36,108 nt of DNA from Lamprobacter modestohalophilus (lineage in GTDB: Bacteria; Pseudomonadota; Gammaproteobacteria; Chromatiales; Chromatiaceae): assembly GCF_016583905.1 (NCBI RefSeq), contig NZ_NRRY01000050.1, positions 1-36,108 of the forward strand, read 5' to 3'. A model generated the notes under the pieces. It worked only from the letters and a program-made list of their open reading frames with translations, was not told the origin of the DNA and searched no databases. Shown here piece after piece: positions 33,390-36,108 of this stretch. Within the stretch, counting starts at the first letter, position 1, and each line of letters opens with the position of its first letter. The position numbers and the translations under genes were made by a program.

Positions 33390-33491
33390 TTACAAGACTT
33401 TTCGTGTCCCCGTGGCAATCTGGCTGAGCCCCGACGGTTCGCGCTCGGTGTTCCGGTAATAGTCTGAGTCTATGACTTGTTTCAGGTTCAT
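33390..33491 (-). other. Possible 33-codon ORF in an otherwise gene-free 314-bp gap
   Basis: The gap 33291-33604 has no long frame. On the reverse strand an ATG at 33491 opens NLKQVIDSDYYRNTEREPSG, LSQIATGTRKVL and a TAA. The composition is protein-like (balanced charge, helix then turn), but there is no ribosome site and I know no relative. It may be the stump of a deleted gene. Confidence 0.25.
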
Positions 33492-33604
33492 AGGCTATGC
33501 CGCCAGCGGCGATATGATGATGACCTAGGGAAACTCTGCGGCTAGCGAAATCACGCGGTGCGAAATACCCGCTCGCAAAGGGGCCAGCCGGGACCCGCGC
33601 TCTC

Positions 33605-33727
33605 TCACTCAGCCCTCCGAACGAACCGGCTGCACTCCCGCGGCCGGTTGCTGCCGACGAAGCGCTTGAGCGCTCGACACCAGGCCCTGCCCTTCAGTCG
33701 AGCGCAGTCGCGGCAGCGGACTCTCAC
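33605..33727 (-). CDS. Forty-residue four-cysteine (zinc-ribbon-like) protein
   Basis: The GTG at 33727 overlaps the previous stop (GTGA overlap) and starts a 40-residue frame reading RVRCRDCARLKGRAWC and ending PRECSRFVRRAE. The spacing is CX2C-X8-C-X14-C. The next upstream gene but one (33897-34289) starts with the same pattern, CX2C-X9-C-X14-C, so the two are likely paralogues. Zinc binding is inferred from the cysteines. A longer frame on the same strand reaches 33907, but its first 60 residues are low-complexity and overlap a better frame. Confidence 0.6.
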   Translation of the reverse strand: MRVRCRDCARLKGRAWCRALKRFVGSNRPRECSRFVRRAE

Positions 33728-33900
33728 GCGGCCAGCCGCCAAGCAAGCGGCGAGCGCTCGGGCTCTCGAACCTGCCAGCGCACCGGCTCCCTCCCATCCC
33801 GCTCTCTGCGCTGATGTGCCAGTCGATCGAGGGCCGCGCCCACTGCGTTGATGCGTGCTTGCATGTTGGCTTGGTGTAGTCGTTGCTGTTGCTGGGTCAT
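33724..33900 (-). CDS. Small Gln/Arg-rich orphan protein (58 aa)
   Basis: The ATG at 33900 overlaps the stop of the Cys-motif gene (ATGA overlap). The frame reads TQQQQRLHQANMQARINAVG, then AALDRLAHQRRERDGREPVR and a WQVREPERSPLAWR segment, ending at a TGA that overlaps the next GTG. The helix-like start and precise overlaps on both sides support coding. Function unknown. Confidence 0.5.
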   Translation of the reverse strand: MTQQQQRLHQANMQARINAVGAALDRLAHQRRERDGREPVRWQVREPERSPLAWRLAA

Positions 33901-34289
33901 GCTGCATTGCGCTCCGTTAGTGATGGATCGGATTCGTCGGGCGTCCCGCCATGCGCGCGGTTGCCCTTGTGCGCGCGGCCGGTAATGCGCGGATCGTTGG
34001 CGATGACGCGGATGCCCGCCAGGCGATAGAGCTCAAAGCGCTCGCGCTCGGGGATGCCGTGCTTGAGGCGAATCGCGCGTTGACCGCCGTCGAGATCAGC
34101 AAGCTCGAGAACGTAGTGAGCAAGCCCGGCATCGGCTAGGGCGGCGCGGATCTCTGCGGCCGATGGGTGCCTGCTCATCCAATGCGCGCATGTGCGCCGG
34201 TAGGTATGCCCGGCCACCTTGCGAGCAACAGGACACCAGCCATGTCGGCCTCGGTAGTGCCGGCAATCTGTGCAGCGGACGTTCCTCAT
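33897..34289 (-). CDS. Four-cysteine N-terminal domain protein (130 aa) of the integrated element
   Basis: GGAGGTG lies just before the ATG at 34289, a strong ribosome site. The protein opens RNVRCTDCRHYRGRHGWC and continues to RRTCAHWMSR, giving CX2C-X9-C-X14-C. An alpha/beta region follows: SAAEIRAALADAGLAHYVLE, LADLDGGQRAIRLKHGIPE and YRLAGIRVIANDPRITGRAH. The Cys pattern suggests a zinc or DNA-binding ribbon. Its ATG overlaps the stop of the interrupted ORF upstream, so it is part of the same coupled operon as the DUF927 gene. I recognise no named family. Confidence 0.65.
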   Translation of the reverse strand: MRNVRCTDCRHYRGRHGWCPVARKVAGHTYRRTCAHWMSRHPSAAEIRAALADAGLAHYVLELADLDGGQRAIRLKHGIPERERFELYRLAGIRVIANDPRITGRAHKGNRAHGGTPDESDPSLTERNAA

Positions 34290-34636
34290 GCCGACACCTC
34301 CGAGACTGATCGCAGCCGATCTGTGAGGTGGAAGCGTGCGGCGTCGGTGGCGTCGGCCTCGGAGTGGCTGGCGGGGGTGAGCATGTCGAAGCTGCGCTCA
34401 CCATCGCCATGGTGGACGCTGACCCGCCAGCGCTTGAACGGCGGAGTCTTGGCCTCGGATTGCTCTCGAGCTGCTGTTTTTTCGGGTCTACCCGGTCTAC
34501 CCGGTCTACCCGGTCTACTGCGCTAATTTTCAAAAGGAATAACGGTAGACTCTACCGATCTACCAGGGTCTACCGGGTCTACCTTTTGACGGTCTACCGT
34601 CTCGAGCGCGCGGCCGATGATGTCTAGAGCGTTCAT
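34286..34636 (-). pseudogene. Interrupted ORF spanning the iterons (in-frame TAG)
   Basis: The ATG at 34636 overlaps the DUF927 stop (ATGA) and gives a 37-residue frame, NALDIIGRALETVDRQK then VDPVDPGRSVESTVIPFEN, ended by a TAG at 34523-34525. The same frame then stays open for 78 codons to a TGA overlapping the next ATG. That part reads KTPPFKRWRVSVHHGDG, ERSFDMLTPAS and ADATDAARFHLTDRL, which looks genuinely coding. Between the TAG and this part there is no ATG, GTG or TTG. So it is either one gene with a nonsense codon, read-through, or entry by frameshift. A TTG frame at 34533 could join by a -1 slip at the six-A run (plus-strand T-run 34477-34482). Confidence 0.5.
34485..34598. repeat. 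Iteron cluster (GGTCTACC), candidate replication origin
   Basis: GGTCTACC occurs exactly at 34485, 34494, 34503, 34567, 34576 and 34591; near copies lie at 34512 (GGTCTACT) and 34557 (GATCTACC). A 13-bp palindrome, GGTAGA-C-TCTACC, is at 34544-34556. Four copies run at a 9-bp pitch. A central A/T-rich stretch (34524-34541) divides the cluster. Iterons plus an A/T-rich segment next to a replicative helicase gene are typical of plasmid, phage or satellite origins. The 9-bp pitch also keeps the overlapping reading frame. Confidence 0.65.
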
Positions 34637-36048
34637 TCTTCGCCCCCATCATCAGGAAGCTGCACGGCATAGACGGCGGTATTGCGCCCGTCGATCTTCT
34701 TCTGCACCAGATGTCTACCTGTTGCGCTTGGGTTCAGCCATCCAGCCTTGTGCAGCGCGGCCAATGCCCTGCTGAGATCATGCCCCGCGATCGCTTCACG
34801 AAGTCCACTGCTGAGGAATAGGTAGGTCTGCCCACCAGTCGGCTCGGCCTCGGTGTATCCAGCGCGATCTCGGACCAGGTGCCTGCTGTCGCCGTTGCGC
34901 TCCGAGAAGCGGCTATCGCCATGCTTTTCGATGAAGCTGCGAACCGCATCGAGAATCTGGCGATCCTCGGTTGATCCTTTGCCACGCTGATCTCGCCAAA
35001 GCTGAAAGGCGTCGATTGCTGAGCGCGTTGCTCGCCCTGCTGACCATCCGGTGATGCCGGCAGCGCTCGCCAGTTCACCGGCCGCAGCGATCAGTGCAAT
35101 CTGATGCGCAACACGCCCCTCTTGCCCACTGCCCGGCTCCATGCGCGTCACAATCGCGTCGATTGCGGCGCCGATCCCTAGATCGTCTTGGTCGATCAGC
35201 CAGCGAACAAATGCAGGACCAGCTAGACCGTGGTGCTGCTTGGTCGCCGTCTTGATGGCATCTGCAAAGGCGCGCCCATCCTCGGCTCCATGTAGATCAT
35301 CAAAGACTCCATGTTGGTGTTGCCCAACGGGCAGGTTGATGAGGCGAACATCCTGACCCGCGTGATAGCGCGCGCCCTCGGATTGCATGTAAGCCTCAAT
35401 GGTGCGCTCGCCACTGGACAGGACCACTGTCCGCCATGATGCGCGGCGTCGTGATCCGCCTTTGACGTTGGCCCTAGCCTTTCCTTGGCCATTGGCGAGC
35501 TGATAGATGATTGCGCCGATCTCGCGCCCCGGGGCTTGGCCGATCTCATCGAGTGCGAGTAGCGAATCATTGGATTCAGCCGCGGCGGCTTCGAGTCCGT
35601 TTGCGGTCGCTCTCCATGTTCTGAGTAGCGCGCGCCCTCCCCAGACCGAAACAGCAGCTTGTACCGCAGTCGTCTTGCCTGCCGAGCTGTCGCCATAGAT
35701 ATGCAGACCCGCGTGCTCAATGTGCGCAAGGTCCAGTAATGGACCAGCAAAGGCGGCGCTGATTGCCAGCGTGAGGATGTCGTTACCGGCTGCACGCTCC
35801 GACACATCACGACGCCAGTCATCAAGGCTTCCGCGTTGCTCGAAATCAGGTGGTGATGCGCTCTCAGACTGAAACCGGATGTCACCATCACCGATGACAC
35901 CATCGGGCAGGACAAACGATCCGTCATGCCATCCGAGCGAAAGCGCAGCCAGGACGCGGCGCTTGGATGCCCTGTGCGTAATGGAATGGTCCGCCCCGCT
36001 CCTCCAACACACCCCGAGCGGGCACAATAAGCGATGATGAGAACCCAT
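34633..36048 (-). CDS. DUF927-type replicative helicase/primase C-terminal protein, apparently N-truncated
   Basis: The protein has a RecA/AAA-like ATPase core of the DUF927 family found in phage, satellite and island replication proteins. It has SLGWHDGSFVLPDGVIGDGD, Walker A GDSSAGKTTAV, RATANGLEAAAAESNDSLLA with Walker B LLALDEIGQ, YQLANGQGKARA and VVLSSGERT. Similarity starts only at RRVLAAL near 35961. The family usually has a primase/TOPRIM or longer DUF927 N-terminus of 100 or more residues, which is not found upstream on this strand. Start candidates are GTG at 36090, ATG at 36048 and GTG at 36012, none with a good ribosome site. The gene heads the operon that contains the iterons. 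Confidence 0.75.
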   Translation of the reverse strand: MGSHHRLLCPLGVCWRSGADHSITHRASKRRVLAALSLGWHDGSFVLPDGVIGDGDIRFQSESASPPDFEQRGSLDDWRRDVSERAAGNDILTLAISAAFAGPLLDLAHIEHAGLHIYGDSSAGKTTAVQAAVSVWGGRALLRTWRATANGLEAAAAESNDSLLALDEIGQAPGREIGAIIYQLANGQGKARANVKGGSRRRASWRTVVLSSGERTIEAYMQSEGARYHAGQDVRLINLPVGQHQHGVFDDLHGAEDGRAFADAIKTATKQHHGLAGPAFVRWLIDQDDLGIGAAIDAIVTRMEPGSGQEGRVAHQIALIAAAGELASAAGITGWSAGRATRSAIDAFQLWRDQRGKGSTEDRQILDAVRSFIEKHGDSRFSERNGDSRHLVRDRAGYTEAEPTGGQTYLFLSSGLREAIAGHDLSRALAALHKAGWLNPSATGRHLVQKKIDGRNTAVYAVQLPDDGGEE

Positions 36049-36075
36049 CGTCAACCAAGGTAGCGGAGCAGACCA

Positions 36076-36108
36076 ATGACAGAGACTCACAAAGACCGGG
36101 CCATCACG
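36076..36108 (+). CDS. Possible start of a divergent gene (runs off right edge)
   Basis: The ATG at 36076 follows GCGGAG by about eight bases and reads MTETHKDRAIT to the window end. It is divergent from the DUF927 gene with a short gap that holds a TTGACG element on the reverse strand. Eleven codons are too few to identify it. Confidence 0.3.
   Translation, partial: MTETHKDRAIT

Noticed and set aside
33605-33907. 100-codon frame covering the four-Cys protein from an ATG at 33907
   Set aside because: Its first 60 residues are low-complexity (Thr/Ser/Ala/Arg) and overlap a better 58-aa frame whose start and stop overlaps fit the operon.

Overview
The window is GC-rich bacterial chromosomal DNA. 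Gene content suggests a gammaproteobacterium related to the purple sulfur bacteria (Chromatiaceae-like): a DabAB-type inorganic-carbon uptake operon, aerobic-style cobalamin genes (cobE, cobB, cobL), SelO, YihY, many toxin-antitoxin remnants and a GUU tRNA-Asn. The taxonomic placement is inference from gene content and base composition; no rRNA or other marker is present.

Layout. At 1-261 the 5' part of a molybdate regulator (modE) points left. At 370-5899 lies a dabB-dabA-PDC sensor operon for CO2/bicarbonate uptake; DabA has its zinc ligands and an unusual His-rich insertion. From 6.0 to 16.4 kb is a mixed region of mostly intact chromosomal genes (histidine phosphatase, Uma2-family protein, SEC-C protein, aldo/keto reductase, YihY, a META/MliC-like envelope protein, SelO), with a HepT/MntA pair whose HepT is frameshifted and an intact VapB/VapC pair with a palindromic operator. 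From 16.9 to 19.7 kb is a gene graveyard. It holds a nonsense-mutated Phd antitoxin, a PIN toxin N-terminus running into a fragment resembling an ABC exporter ATPase, a 5'-truncated hipA abutting a 3'-truncated short-chain dehydrogenase, an HD-GYP fragment and the first ~60 residues of a BCCT transporter.

From 19.7 to 23.7 kb is a cobalamin cluster: cobE leftward, cobB rightward, cobL leftward, with cobL overlapped by a TMEM165/GDT1-type Mn/Ca transporter gene. From 23.9 to 30.1 kb are an OmpA-like coiled-coil envelope protein with (Ala-Glu)n microsatellites, a YjfB-like motility protein, an SLC13 symporter, an HMA-like protein preceded by a Fur-box-like site, a truncated yjbQ and a membrane glycerophosphodiester phosphodiesterase.

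From 30319 to the right edge, a tRNA-Asn gene with its terminator is followed by leftward, largely translationally coupled genes that look like a mobile element. They are a DUF927-type helicase, a cluster of GGTCTACC iterons, two small four-cysteine proteins, a Nu1/DUF1441-like small terminase, a ribbon-helix-helix protein, a coiled-coil protein and several unrecognised small proteins, ending at a strong terminator at 30918-30953. Helicase, iterons and a small terminase without visible capsid or large-terminase genes, next to a tRNA, suggest a prophage remnant or a phage-satellite-like element. No integrase or second attachment site lies inside the window, so this stays a hypothesis. It is the most promising candidate for something undescribed here.
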